In this document: in pieces, positions 9,512 to 17,797 of the stretch | Numbering within the stretch: position 1 is the stretch's first letter | How the letters are laid out: every line of letters begins with the position of its first letter | Assembly (NCBI GenBank): GCA_035527845.1 | Contig: DATKZT010000090.1 | Coordinates: 1 to 64,000 of the forward strand | DNA from: JAUWKC01 sp035527845 | Lineage (GTDB): Bacteria; Planctomycetota; Phycisphaerae; Sedimentisphaerales; Anaerobacaceae | Length of the DNA stretch: 64,000 nt | Reading direction: 5' to 3' | Notes under the pieces: generated by a model | What the model saw: the letters and a program-made list of their open reading frames with translations, nothing else | What the model was told of the DNA's origin: nothing | Database searches by the model: none | Program-made: the position numbers and the translations under genes

Positions 9512-10657
9512 TTAACGTGGCTCAAATCTATCCTCTGGCAGATCGATATTAAGTTTGACATCGGTCAGTTCCACGGTGTACTCCCAGCCGGTGGCCTTGC
9601 TGCCCGTACCCTTTCGCCAGGTATGGATAAATCGCGTTGGAAATCTTGCCTCTTGGCCCTCCGCATTTGTATAGCCCTCATAACGATAGCTTCTGACGGC
9701 GCCGTCGTTTGAATTAAAGACATCAATCTGCCTAAGCTCGCCGTTATCAGCGCTGAACCAATAATGTGCGTCCACCAGCGCGGGACTGGCCATGAACAGA
9801 TACAGCGCTTCGCCCCCAAAGGCCGTCAGCGTCTCCTCTTGTGTGCTAATGCGCCGAGGAAGACCACGATCTGCAAAATACTGCTCCTTGGACATCATAT
9901 ATCTGTTGTTCCATCGTTCGTCGGGATACGTTTTTGCCATGAAATCGAAAGGAAAGAAAAGAAGCTCCGCCTGGAAGGCTCCTCTCGCCAGGTTTACCTT
10001 GTCACCCTCAAGCGGGGTCGCCGGATCATCAGCCCATTGATATATTCTTGCCTCGACATCAAAGACATTACTCCTTACAAAGTTCCACTTGTATAGGTCG
10101 TTGGACAAACGTGCTTGTATGTGGGCTGGACTTTGGCGCCCCACTGGCTGGTCAAGGGGCGTCACCACAAATTCCAATGTGCCTGTTTGCGAAGGAAGCT
10201 GCGTATCCAAGAACTGACCTTGTCTGATGAGCCGGAGTTTTGTCCTATATTGTGCGGCGCCGCTCCTGATAGCGAGCCAGTTCCGACGCTGAGCTTCAAA
10301 AAACGAAATTGCCTTCTTTTGCTCGGCCTGCGACAATAGCGACGCAGAGGGCATATCCAAGTCCCCAAGCGACACATCCGCCTCTATAATCTTACCGGAA
10401 GGACTCTTCTCAACAGGCGACTGCTGTTCTTGGTTGTCCACGGGCGAAGGGGTTTGAGCCGATAGTCCTGCGACGGACTCCGTAGATCCGTCTTTTGATT
10501 CCTGATTCACCACTAACAAGGTCTTGTCATCCGAAGGTTTACCGGTTCTCGCTGAATATACCAGGAGCCCCACTCCTATCGCCATAACAAATACAAGTAA
10601 GAATAAGACCTTAGCCCGGGTCTTACCTTCATTTACTGAAAATCTCTTTTTCCACAT
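9512..10657 (-). CDS. Membrane-anchored periplasmic protein, possibly LolA-like fold
   Basis: 381 residues, ATG start with GAGGG about 9 nt upstream. Residues 1-15 are basic and cytoplasmic, followed by one transmembrane helix (VLFLLVFVMAIGVGLLVY, about 17-34). Next is a Ser/Thr/Gln/Pro-rich linker to about residue 100, then a folded domain to the end. The C-terminal part, with HYWFSADNGELRQIDVF and ELTDVKLNIDLPEDRFEP, resembles the ending of LolA-like outer-membrane-lipoprotein sorting proteins common in planctomycetes. That is a weak family guess. It stands alone on the minus strand. Confidence 0.7.
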   Translation of the reverse strand: MWKKRFSVNEGKTRAKVLFLLVFVMAIGVGLLVYSARTGKPSDDKTLLVVNQESKDGSTESVAGLSAQTPSPVDNQEQQSPVEKSPSGKIIEADVSLGDLDMPSASLLSQAEQKKAISFFEAQRRNWLAIRSGAAQYRTKLRLIRQGQFLDTQLPSQTGTLEFVVTPLDQPVGRQSPAHIQARLSNDLYKWNFVRSNVFDVEARIYQWADDPATPLEGDKVNLARGAFQAELLFFPFDFMAKTYPDERWNNRYMMSKEQYFADRGLPRRISTQEETLTAFGGEALYLFMASPALVDAHYWFSADNGELRQIDVFNSNDGAVRSYRYEGYTNAEGQEARFPTRFIHTWRKGTGSKATGWEYTVELTDVKLNIDLPEDRFEPR

Positions 10658-11274
10658 TGCACGAGCCCTCTTTTGTGCTTACGGGTATTAAACGCCATTT
10701 TGGTCTTCGAACCCACACACTCAACGTATCCACTTTTCTTCCCATGATCCTGCTCCGGTCCGATTGAGCACCAGGGCAGCAATCACTTCTGACTATATAG
10801 CGTAGCAGACCTGCCAATTGTTGATTAGGTTTCCAAAAAAACAACAACAACGGGTGACCGCTGGCTTGGCGGCTGGTCCAATAGGTTCCGATTCGGCTTC
10901 AAATTCTGAGGTTTTCTGCACCGTGTAAATGACGTATCTTCGCTGTTTACAAAAGGTTACCAACGCCGGCACCTCGCTTTGGTAGAAAGACTTGCAGAGA
11001 TACAGGAAAATCCCATTTTTCTCAACCGGTTAGCCATGGGGGCGGCGGCTGGAGGATGGTTGGAACGACATACTGCAAAGGTTGCCCTGCGAAACAGCTC
11101 AAGATCGATGAGCTTTAAGGACGTGATTGCCCGACCTATGGTAGGCTGCGTTATCAGGGACGTACCGCCCCAGGAAGCTTACTTCAGATCGTCCGCGTCC
11201 TCTTCAAAGAGCCCGTAACAGCCAACACGAAACCAGAGCATTAGGGCAATCGCTGCGTGGCAGCCAATGGGCAG
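10658..11274. other. Intergenic region without a supported gene
   Basis: About 600 nt. A plus-strand frame of 79 codons (10979-11218) exists, but it has no ribosome-binding site and an unconvincing composition. No promoter or terminator was recognised. Confidence 0.45.
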
Positions 11275-11348
11275 TACGCCCGACAGGATTCGAACCTGTG
11301 ACCTTCGGTTTAGGAAACCGACGCTCTATCCTGCTGAGCTACGGGCGC
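11275..11348 (-). tRNA. tRNA-Arg (anticodon CCT)
   Basis: A complete 74-nt cloverleaf reads on the minus strand. The acceptor stem is GCGCCCG with CGGGCGT, the D-arm carries AGCTCAGCAGGATAGAGC, the anticodon stem TCGGT/ACCGA closes the loop TTCCTAA with CCT at 34-36, and the T-arm contains GGTTCGAATCC. The discriminator is A and CCA is not encoded. It reads AGG codons. Confidence 0.95.
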
Positions 11349-11490
11349 AATTCAGGGCGGTTTTCACGTTCAGCCACGAACAGATGATACTTTAGCGTGG
11401 GGGGTTTTATATTGCAAGGAAATGAGATTTCAGGTAGACTGTTTTTGTGGCAAGAGCGTTCAAAGATATTGTGGAAAAAAGGCAAAATTA

Positions 11491-12087
11491 ATGGAACAGC
11501 GGGCGGATTTTGCGCATCATAGAGGGGAAAGGCAAGAGTCGGGCGTGGGCCCGGAGAATTTGGCGAAAAGGCGAAATTCGCTGGCAGTTCGGCTGAAATC
11601 CGGCGACCGCCAAGCGGCAGCAGAGCTGGTGGACAGGTATTATGAGCAGATATACCTTTTTATGCGGAGGCTGGGGCACAATTGTACGGTCAGCGAGGAT
11701 TTGACCCAGGAGAGCTTTCTGCAGGCGTGGCAGCACATAGGGCAGCTGCGAAACGACGGCTCTTTGAATAGTTGGGTATACCATATTGCCGGCAACGTAT
11801 CGAGGCTTTACTGGCGGAAACACAAGGGTCGAGAAGAGGCCAGCATCGACGGCTTTGACGTGCCGGACGACCGACAAGGTGAAGGCAGGATCGGCGATTT
11901 TGAGCAGTACCAGCGGCTTAGAGAGGCGATTGGACGTCTGGGATGGGAGCACCGCCAGGCAGTGGTGCTTCATTATATGCAGCATTTGACTATTTCGGAA
12001 GCGGCCGAGTCGGTGGGTGTAAGGGAAGGGACGTTCAAGAGCAGGCTGAACCGGGCGTTGAAGAGGCTGAGGAAGCAGATGGGCTGA
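11491..12087 (+). CDS. ECF-type RNA polymerase sigma factor
   Basis: 198 residues from ATG 11491; the frame is open to 11422, but the extra N-terminus has no family resemblance. Region 2 contains LVDRYYEQIYLFMRRL and the sigma2 core DLTQESFLQAW with SWVYHIAGNVSRLYWRK. Region 4 is the helix-turn-helix EHRQAVVLHYMQHLTISEAA followed by VREGTFKSRLNRALKRLRK. It directs transcription of a specific gene set. The next gene (58 nt on) is a short one-pass protein that fits an anti-sigma partner, so the two probably form a unit. Target promoters cannot be told. Confidence 0.9.
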   Translation: MEQRADFAHHRGERQESGVGPENLAKRRNSLAVRLKSGDRQAAAELVDRYYEQIYLFMRRLGHNCTVSEDLTQESFLQAWQHIGQLRNDGSLNSWVYHIAGNVSRLYWRKHKGREEASIDGFDVPDDRQGEGRIGDFEQYQRLREAIGRLGWEHRQAVVLHYMQHLTISEAAESVGVREGTFKSRLNRALKRLRKQMG

Positions 12088-12144
12088 CAAGAGTGTGTTC
12101 TTTAGGGTTTAGCTGATTGAGACAAGAAAGAAAGGAGACTTGCG

Positions 12145-12771
12145 GTGGGAGACGATAAACTGGGTAAGATGCTGACCGAGATGGCGGATAGGCCGGTAGA
12201 GCGGGTACCGGCGAGCCTGGCGGAGGAGATCAAGGCGCATATACCGGAGCGGCTTGGCGGCCACAGAAGAGGCATAGATACCATCAATATCGTGATAGAC
12301 CTTCGGGTGAGCAAGCTGGCGGCGGCGGCAGCGATAATCATCACGATGATTCTGCTGGCGAACTTCCAGGGATGGTACAGCGACGGTCGGCTGCTGGCGA
12401 AATACCTGCTTGGGGGCACAAGCCGAAGCGATATATTGACGGGAAAGACGAAATATGACCTGCTGGTAAAGAATGGCGAGCAGGTTGTGCTCTACAGTGA
12501 CATTGACCCCCAGGACAGCAACGCGGTGCGGATGCACTGGAAGGTTTCGCAAGATAAGTACAAGGTAGTCTTCGACGATATGCATGATGAGGAAGTGAGC
12601 GCTGGGGAGCTTATAAGGCTTCAGGCAGAGGACAGCAATGCCGTGCGGATGCACTGGAAGATTTCACAGGATAAGTACAAGGTGGTCTTCGGCGACATGC
12701 GTGAAGCGGAAGTCAGCGCCGACGAGCTTATAAGGCTTCAGGCGCAAATGCTGCAAAAGAAGGTCAGGTAA
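12145..12771 (+). CDS. One-pass membrane protein, probable anti-sigma partner
   Basis: 208 residues starting at GTG, with AAAGGAGA about 8 nt upstream. The cytoplasmic N-terminus (1-54) is short and helical, then comes a transmembrane helix (about 58-74, LAAAAAIIITMILLANF), preceded by LRVSK. This is the same juxtamembrane pattern as in the partners of the sigma factors at 29493 and 32823. The extracytoplasmic part ends in two tandem copies of a 39-residue repeat (SNAVRMHWKxSQDKYKVVF). No enzymatic motif is seen. An anti-sigma role is inferred from position and topology. A decayed second copy lies at 13670-13900. Confidence 0.7.
   Translation: MGDDKLGKMLTEMADRPVERVPASLAEEIKAHIPERLGGHRRGIDTINIVIDLRVSKLAAAAAIIITMILLANFQGWYSDGRLLAKYLLGGTSRSDILTGKTKYDLLVKNGEQVVLYSDIDPQDSNAVRMHWKVSQDKYKVVFDDMHDEEVSAGELIRLQAEDSNAVRMHWKISQDKYKVVFGDMREAEVSADELIRLQAQMLQKKVR
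12514..12747 (+). repeat. Tandem 117-bp coding repeat, two units
   Basis: Units 12514-12630 and 12631-12747 encode 39 residues each, DSNAVRMHWK..QDKYKVVF through ELIRLQA. They differ at about eight residues (for example VSQ/ISQ, DDMHDEEVSAGEL/GDMREAEVSADEL). The frame is kept, so it is a duplication inside the gene. Confidence 0.9.
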
Positions 12772-12871
12772 CAAGTATCGTAACCAGGGTCAGGGTTTAT
12801 TTGGAAAGGAGCGCTATGGAGTAAAGCAAGAGGAAAGGAGCTGAATTACTAACAGGAAAAGGAGGATTATC

Positions 12872-13663
12872 ATGAAGACACGAAGAGGTTTTACCTTAAT
12901 TGAACTTCTGATCGTGATCGCCATCATTGCGGTATTGATGTCGATCCTAATGCCGGCGTTGAACAAGGCCAAGCTTCAGGCCCAGGACGCCGTGGACAAG
13001 AACAACCAGCATCAGTTTGCGCTTATCTGGAAGTATTACACCGATGAGCACGACGGATACTTCCCCGAAAGAGGCGGTAGTCAGATTTGGGGCGTGATAA
13101 CGATGGGCGCCTGGCCCTACGTGCTCTATGACTATATGCCGAGCATTGATCGCTCAATATATCTGTGTCCGGCCGCCACCAAACCTACGGATGAGGGAGC
13201 ACGCTGTCCGTATGCCGCCTGGCCGGTACGCAACACTCCCCCGGATCCGGACGTCATCGGCAGCTATACCTGCAACTTCTGGGCTGCAAAAGAAGACCCG
13301 GATGAAGACGACCCTGACGAAATGGGTAAGTACTGGCAGACCATGAGCATCCGAGGTGCGCAATACTGCCCGATCCTGATGTGCGGCAACTGGAAGGATT
13401 CGGAGCCCGAGCCGGACGACGAACCCTGGGCGACTCGTGAAGACATGGTGAGGGACTGCTGGGAGCAGAACAGGAATGAGATGAAGCGTGTCTGCATCGA
13501 CCGGCATGGCTGGTTCGTGAACGCGAACTTTATGGATATGTCTGCAAGGAGAGTGGGGCTCAAGGAGCTTTGGGTGACCAAATGGCATAAGAAGTGGCCG
13601 AGGGACCTGAGCCTTCTTCCGGAGTGGCCGGCGTGGATGGCGAACTGTCCCGAGCCATTTTAA
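12872..13663 (+). CDS. Type II pseudopilin-like protein with prepilin cleavage motif
   Basis: 263 residues, ATG 12872 with AAAGGAGG 8 nt upstream. The N-terminus MKTRRGFTLIELLIVIAII is a class III signal: prepilin peptidase would cut after Gly6 and methylate Phe7. The hydrophobic helix continues through MSILMPALNKAK. The C-terminal domain has several Cys (YLCPAATKP, GRCPYAAWP-type, LMCGNWKD) and ends with WFVNANFMDMSARRVGLKELW, the usual shape of Phycisphaerae secreted pseudopilins. It probably belongs to a periplasmic pseudopilus or is a membrane-tethered minor subunit. It is a near-copy of the gene at 13983. Confidence 0.85.
   Translation: MKTRRGFTLIELLIVIAIIAVLMSILMPALNKAKLQAQDAVDKNNQHQFALIWKYYTDEHDGYFPERGGSQIWGVITMGAWPYVLYDYMPSIDRSIYLCPAATKPTDEGARCPYAAWPVRNTPPDPDVIGSYTCNFWAAKEDPDEDDPDEMGKYWQTMSIRGAQYCPILMCGNWKDSEPEPDDEPWATREDMVRDCWEQNRNEMKRVCIDRHGWFVNANFMDMSARRVGLKELWVTKWHKKWPRDLSLLPEWPAWMANCPEPF
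12905..13011 (+). repeat. 107-bp exact repeat in the pseudopilin N-terminus, copy 1
   Basis: Identical to 14016-14122 at every base, covering the hydrophobic helix to DKNNQ. The rest of the two genes has diverged noticeably, so this part has been kept identical by selection on DNA or by gene conversion. Confidence 0.9.
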
Positions 13664-13669
13664 GGCGGC

Positions 13670-13930
13670 AAAAAGGAGAGCGCGGTGGGAGAACGAGCAT
13701 CCGGAGGTAATGCTGAACGGACCGATGGAGGAGCTGGGAGAGGGTATGCGCGGGGCCGGTGCAGCAGAAGTTTTCGGATGACAGGCACTTGATGGTCACG
13801 GGCGGCTTGCATGAAGCGCAAGTCAGCGAGGAGGAGCCGATATAGTTGTGCAGGGCCGGCGCCTGCAAAAGAAGACCGAGCAAGGTCTGATGAGGTTAAG
13901 GTTTGATTTTGAAAGGAGCACTATGAGATA
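13670..13930 (+). pseudogene. Decayed copy of the one-pass partner gene plus pseudopilin leader
   Basis: The segment follows the order of 12130-12870 in shortened form. GGAGAGCGCGGTGGGAGA matches the start of the 12145 gene. A frame reading QQKFSDDRHLMVTGGLHEAQVSEEEPI then stop matches HWKISQDKYKVVFGDMREAEVSADELI of its second repeat, and the leader GAAAGGAGCACTATGAGATAAAGC matches GAAAGGAGCGCTATGGAGTAAAGC at about 12810. Most of the reading frame, including the membrane helix, is deleted. It shows that the partner gene and the pseudopilin were duplicated together. Confidence 0.65.
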
Positions 13931-13982
13931 AAGCAGTCAATGCGGAAGAAACTAAACCACACTCAAGAAAAGGAGGACCATC

Positions 13983-14807
13983 ATGTACAGACAGAGAGGT
14001 TTTACACTAATCGAGCTTCTGATCGTGATCGCCATCATTGCGGTATTGATGTCGATCCTAATGCCGGCGTTGAACAAGGCCAAGCTTCAGGCCCAGGACG
14101 CCGTGGACAAGAACAACCAGCACCAGTTCGGGCTTATCTGGCGGTATTACACGGATGACCACGACGGCTATTTCCCGGAGCGAGGCACAGGGTACGGCCC
14201 CTACGATGATAACGGAGACCTGTTGCTTAAAATGGTACGTTGGGAAATGTGTCTGATAGATTACATGCCGAACCTGGACCGTCAAATAATATTCTGCCCG
14301 GCGGCCACGAAACCGGTAGATGAGGGAGGCCGGTGCCCCTATGCAGCATGGCCGGTTGACCTCGCAACCGAGCTGGGCGGCGGTAAGATCCGGGGCAGCT
14401 ATACGGTGAATCTATGGGCGGCGCGAGAAAACCAGCAGCCGGCCGCAGCGGACGCAGGTAAGTTCTGGCAGACCATGAGCGTGAGAGGCTCGGCATACGC
14501 ACCGATACTGATGTGCGGCAACTGGAAGGACTGCGCTCCGGAGCCGACCGACGTCCCCTGGCTGACTCGCGAAGACATGGTGAGGGACTGCTGGGAGCAG
14601 AGCCGAAATGAGATGAAGCGCGTCTGCCAGGACCGCCACGGCTGGTTTGTGAACGCAAACTTTATGGATTTGTCGGCGAGAAAGGTAGGCCTCAAGGAGC
14701 TTTGGGTTGTCAAATGGCACCAGAAGTGGCCGAAGGACCTCAACGATCTGCCGACGGATTGGGACGATCCGGGCCATTGGATGTACAACTGTCCCGATCC
14801 ATTTTAG
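13983..14807 (+). CDS. Type II pseudopilin-like protein, tandem paralogue
   Basis: 274 residues, ATG 13983 with AAAGGAGG 8 nt upstream. It begins MYRQRGFTLIELLIVIAII, with prepilin cleavage predicted after Gly6. The C-terminal domain aligns throughout with the 12872 product (FPERG, CPAATKPVDEGGRCPYAAWP, LMCGNWKD, DRHGWFVNANFMDLSARKVG). It differs in two variable stretches, residues 68-85 and the PVDLATELGGGKIR region. An intrinsic terminator follows, so this is the last gene of the sigma-partner-pseudopilin series. Confidence 0.85.
   Translation: MYRQRGFTLIELLIVIAIIAVLMSILMPALNKAKLQAQDAVDKNNQHQFGLIWRYYTDDHDGYFPERGTGYGPYDDNGDLLLKMVRWEMCLIDYMPNLDRQIIFCPAATKPVDEGGRCPYAAWPVDLATELGGGKIRGSYTVNLWAARENQQPAAADAGKFWQTMSVRGSAYAPILMCGNWKDCAPEPTDVPWLTREDMVRDCWEQSRNEMKRVCQDRHGWFVNANFMDLSARKVGLKELWVVKWHQKWPKDLNDLPTDWDDPGHWMYNCPDPF
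14016..14122 (+). repeat. 107-bp exact repeat in the pseudopilin N-terminus, copy 2
   Basis: Identical to 12905-13011. Confidence 0.9.
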
Positions 14808-14828
14808 GATGCGGTTTTGGGCAAGCAG

Positions 14829-14859
14829 GGCCGGCCGTCGAAAGCCGGCCTTTTTTTTT
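14829..14859 (+). terminator. Intrinsic terminator after the pseudopilin pair
   Basis: Stem GGCCGGC (14829-14835) pairs with GCCGGCC (14844-14850) across an 8-nt loop and is followed by nine T residues. It lies 22 nt past the stop codon. Confidence 0.92.
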
Positions 14860-14940
14860 GAAAACCGTGTCAAAAAACCCGCAGTTACAGCATAGTCCTT
14901 GGATTATTCATGCGGTTAATTAGCGTATGGTTGCAGAAAA

Positions 14941-15013
<73 letters not shown>

Positions 15014-15130
15014 AGTGCCCGCAATAATAGCACAAACAGAGGATTCCGGCAAACAAATTTTCGAGGGAGGCTGCAATCTGGGGGGCAGAGGTAGCGAGGG
15101 GCAGGGGGGTAGCGTCCGGGCAACGAACGA

Positions 15131-15158
15131 TTGAGGGCGGCGGCAAGTACAGTATAAT
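15131..15158 (+). promoter_or_regulatory. Sigma-70 type promoter of the hyp operon
   Basis: TTGAGG (15131-15136), a 16-bp spacer, then TATAAT (15153-15158). Transcription would start near 15165, about 55 nt before hypF. It is the only good promoter in front of the six-gene operon. Confidence 0.65.
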
Positions 15159-15217
15159 GGGCTTTTAGTGTTTTGGCTCGGCCAATGGTGCATATCGACA
15201 GGCTTAGTTGATAAAGA

Positions 15218-17533
15218 TTGAGAGTCTTGATAAAGAGGCAGAGGATATTCATAACGGGTCGCGTACAGGGGGTGGGCTTTCGGCCTGCGGTTTACCGGGT
15301 AGCGCGAGCGATGGGTCTGGCGGGCCATGTCTATAATGACGCAAAGGGTGTGACCATAGAGCTACAGGGTGAGGAGGGAAGAATAGCCGAATTCCTGCAC
15401 GGGCTCAAAGGCGCAGGAAAACCGCCGGCAGCCGAGATAAAGAGCTGCCAGGCCATGGACATACCAGTTATCGAGGGCCAGAGCAAATTTGTCATTAGGG
15501 AAAGTGAATCCGCGGGCACTGCGCTGGCGCAGGTGACGGCGGACATGGCGGTCTGTCGAGACTGTCTTTCCGAGATGGCAGACGAAGCCGACTTTCGGTA
15601 TCGCTATCCCTTTATCAACTGCACCAACTGCGGGCCGAGGTATTCAATCGTTAAGACCATTCCGTATGACCGGCCGAATACGACGATGTCGGTCTTCAAG
15701 ATGTGCGAGCGGTGCGGCCGACAGTACGCAGACGTGACGGACCGGCGCTTTCACGCGCAGCCGGTCGCATGCGGGGCTTGCGGGCCCAGGATATGGCTGG
15801 CGGATGCCACAGGAGAACCTATAGAAGAAGACAACGACAAAGCAATCGCCGAGACTGCCAGGCTGCTCCGCGAGGGCAAGGTCGTGGCGATAAAGGGAAT
15901 CGGAGGATTTCATTTGGCGGCAGATGCGCTGAACGACGAGGCAATCAAAAGACTGCGACAGCGCAAGAAGCGGGACCACAAGCCGTTTGCGATGATGGCC
16001 GCTTCGATTGAAAAGATAAACCAATACGTGATTGTGAGCGAGCAGGCCCAGAAGATTCTGAGAAGTCCGCAGAGTCCGATTGTGCTGCTGCCGAAGAAGA
16101 AAGATTCCACGATAGCGCCGTCGGTAGCCGAGGGGGTAAGCACGTTCGGCTTTATGCTGTGCTATGCGCCGCTGCATTACCTGCTGTTTGCAGAGGGCAT
16201 AGAGGTATTAGTGATGACCAGCGGAAATATTTCGGATGAGCCGTTGATTTGCACGAATGAGAAAGCACTCGAGAGGCTGGGCACGGTAGTGGACGCGTTC
16301 CTTATGCATGACAGGCAAATCCATCGGCAGGTCGACGATTCGATAGTGCATTTTATCGATGGTGAGCCGGCGATGTTGAGGCGCGCACGAGGGTACATTC
16401 CGACGCCGATTTTGACTGACACAGTATGTGCCCAGGACGTATTCGCAGCCGGGTCCGACCTGAAGAATACGTTTTGCTTTGTTAAACAGAACCAGCTTAT
16501 TTGCAGCGAGCATATCGGCGACCTCGAAGACGCGGAGGTTTATCATCATTACATCGGCTCAATTGAGCACTTGCGGCAGCTTTTCGAGGTCGAGCCGAAG
16601 GTAATAGCGTGCGACCTCCATCCGGGGTACTTATCGACCCAGTACGCGCTTTCGCTGCCGGCCGAGAAAGTAATTCACGTTCAGCACCACTGGGCACATA
16701 TTGCCTCTGTGCTGGCAGAGCACAATCTCACCGGGCCTGTCATCGGCATTGAGTGCGACGGAACAGGATACGGTACGGATGGGGCCATCTGGGGATGTGA
16801 GTGTATGATTGCATCGCTGACCGATTTTGAGCGATTCGGGCACTTGGCCTACTATCGGCTGGCAGGCGCCGACGCTGCGAGTAAAGAACCTATAAGGCCC
16901 CTGCTGGGACTGTTGAAGAAGGCATACGGGGAGGATTTCGACATAAAAGAGTTTCGATGGCTCCTTGAACCGATTGAACCAGACACGAACAGGCAAAACA
17001 TAATACTTCAGCAGATTGAAAAACAGATTAACACGGTAGAGAGTTCAAGTCTGGGCAGGGTTTTCGACGCGGTTGCGGCGATGGTCGCGCTGGGAAACTA
17101 CAACCATTTTGATGCGCAGCTTCCGATGGCTCTGGAGGCCACAATCGAAAGGGACGTTGAACAAAGCTACGGTTTCGACCTGCTCACAAGCGGGGATGAA
17201 CCACTTCAGCTTGACTTGAGTAAGATGATAGAGCAGTTGATAGAAGATGTTAGAGCAAGAACAGACCTGGGGGTCGTCTCAGCAAAGTTTCACAATTGTA
17301 TCGCCGACGCCCTGCTGGCGATGGCTCAAGAGGCCAGGGAAAAGACAGGTCTGAGCACGGCTGCATTGAGCGGGGGCGTGTTCTGCAACAGGTATTTGAC
17401 GAATCGTCTGGTCAGGCTCTTGAAACAAAGCGATTTTAACGTATTATTTAACCGCGAGGTCCCTTCCAACGACGGGGGGATATCTCTGGGCCAGGCGGCA
17501 ATCGCCGCTGCGCTGCTCAGGCGTAACGGATGA
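15218..17533 (+). CDS. hypF: HypF carbamoyltransferase, [NiFe]-hydrogenase maturation
   Basis: 771 residues, the usual length. HypF makes the thiocarboxamide on HypE from carbamoyl phosphate, the source of the cyanide ligands of the [NiFe] site. Domains in order: acylphosphatase (IFITGRVQGVGFRPAVYRVA, about 8-95), two zinc fingers (CRDC...CTNCG and CERCG...CGACG, about 110-190), a YrdC-like domain (KGIGGFHLAADA, about 205-390) and a Kae1-like domain with HVQHHWAHIASV (HxxxH metal site) and ECDGTGYG. The start is uncertain: TTG 15218 or TTG 15227; no ATG or strong ribosome-binding site is present. First gene of the operon. Confidence 0.95.
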   Translation: MRVLIKRQRIFITGRVQGVGFRPAVYRVARAMGLAGHVYNDAKGVTIELQGEEGRIAEFLHGLKGAGKPPAAEIKSCQAMDIPVIEGQSKFVIRESESAGTALAQVTADMAVCRDCLSEMADEADFRYRYPFINCTNCGPRYSIVKTIPYDRPNTTMSVFKMCERCGRQYADVTDRRFHAQPVACGACGPRIWLADATGEPIEEDNDKAIAETARLLREGKVVAIKGIGGFHLAADALNDEAIKRLRQRKKRDHKPFAMMAASIEKINQYVIVSEQAQKILRSPQSPIVLLPKKKDSTIAPSVAEGVSTFGFMLCYAPLHYLLFAEGIEVLVMTSGNISDEPLICTNEKALERLGTVVDAFLMHDRQIHRQVDDSIVHFIDGEPAMLRRARGYIPTPILTDTVCAQDVFAAGSDLKNTFCFVKQNQLICSEHIGDLEDAEVYHHYIGSIEHLRQLFEVEPKVIACDLHPGYLSTQYALSLPAEKVIHVQHHWAHIASVLAEHNLTGPVIGIECDGTGYGTDGAIWGCECMIASLTDFERFGHLAYYRLAGADAASKEPIRPLLGLLKKAYGEDFDIKEFRWLLEPIEPDTNRQNIILQQIEKQINTVESSSLGRVFDAVAAMVALGNYNHFDAQLPMALEATIERDVEQSYGFDLLTSGDEPLQLDLSKMIEQLIEDVRARTDLGVVSAKFHNCIADALLAMAQEAREKTGLSTAALSGGVFCNRYLTNRLVRLLKQSDFNVLFNREVPSNDGGISLGQAAIAAALLRRNG

Positions 17534-17543
17534 GATACGGATT

Positions 17544-17786
17544 ATGTGTCTGGCGATACCGGCAAGAATAGTTGAGCTGGAGGGTGACAAGGCGGTGGTG
17601 GACGCGATGGGCAACCGCTGGCGGGCGAGGACCACCCTGCTGCCGGAGGCCGGGTTGGGCGATTTGGTGCTGATACACGCTGGTTTTGCCATATCGCTCG
17701 TTGATGAAGCGGAGGCGAAAGAGACGTGGGAGCTGCTGCGGCAAATAGACGATTTTGAGCAGACGCAGGATAAGGTTTCAGGTTAG
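17544..17786 (+). CDS. hypC: HypC hydrogenase assembly chaperone
   Basis: 80 residues, beginning MCLAIPARIVELEG, the family signature; Cys2 is the residue that holds the Fe(CN)2CO unit together with HypD. The small beta-barrel core LPEAGLGDLVLIHAGFAI is intact. It lies 10 nt after hypF and 11 nt before hypD, within one transcription unit. Confidence 0.96.
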   Translation: MCLAIPARIVELEGDKAVVDAMGNRWRARTTLLPEAGLGDLVLIHAGFAISLVDEAEAKETWELLRQIDDFEQTQDKVSG

Positions 17787-17797
17787 GTTTCGGGTTT

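Noticed and set aside
10979..11218. 79-codon plus-strand frame
   Set aside because: No ribosome-binding site, no family resemblance and irregular composition in an intergenic region.
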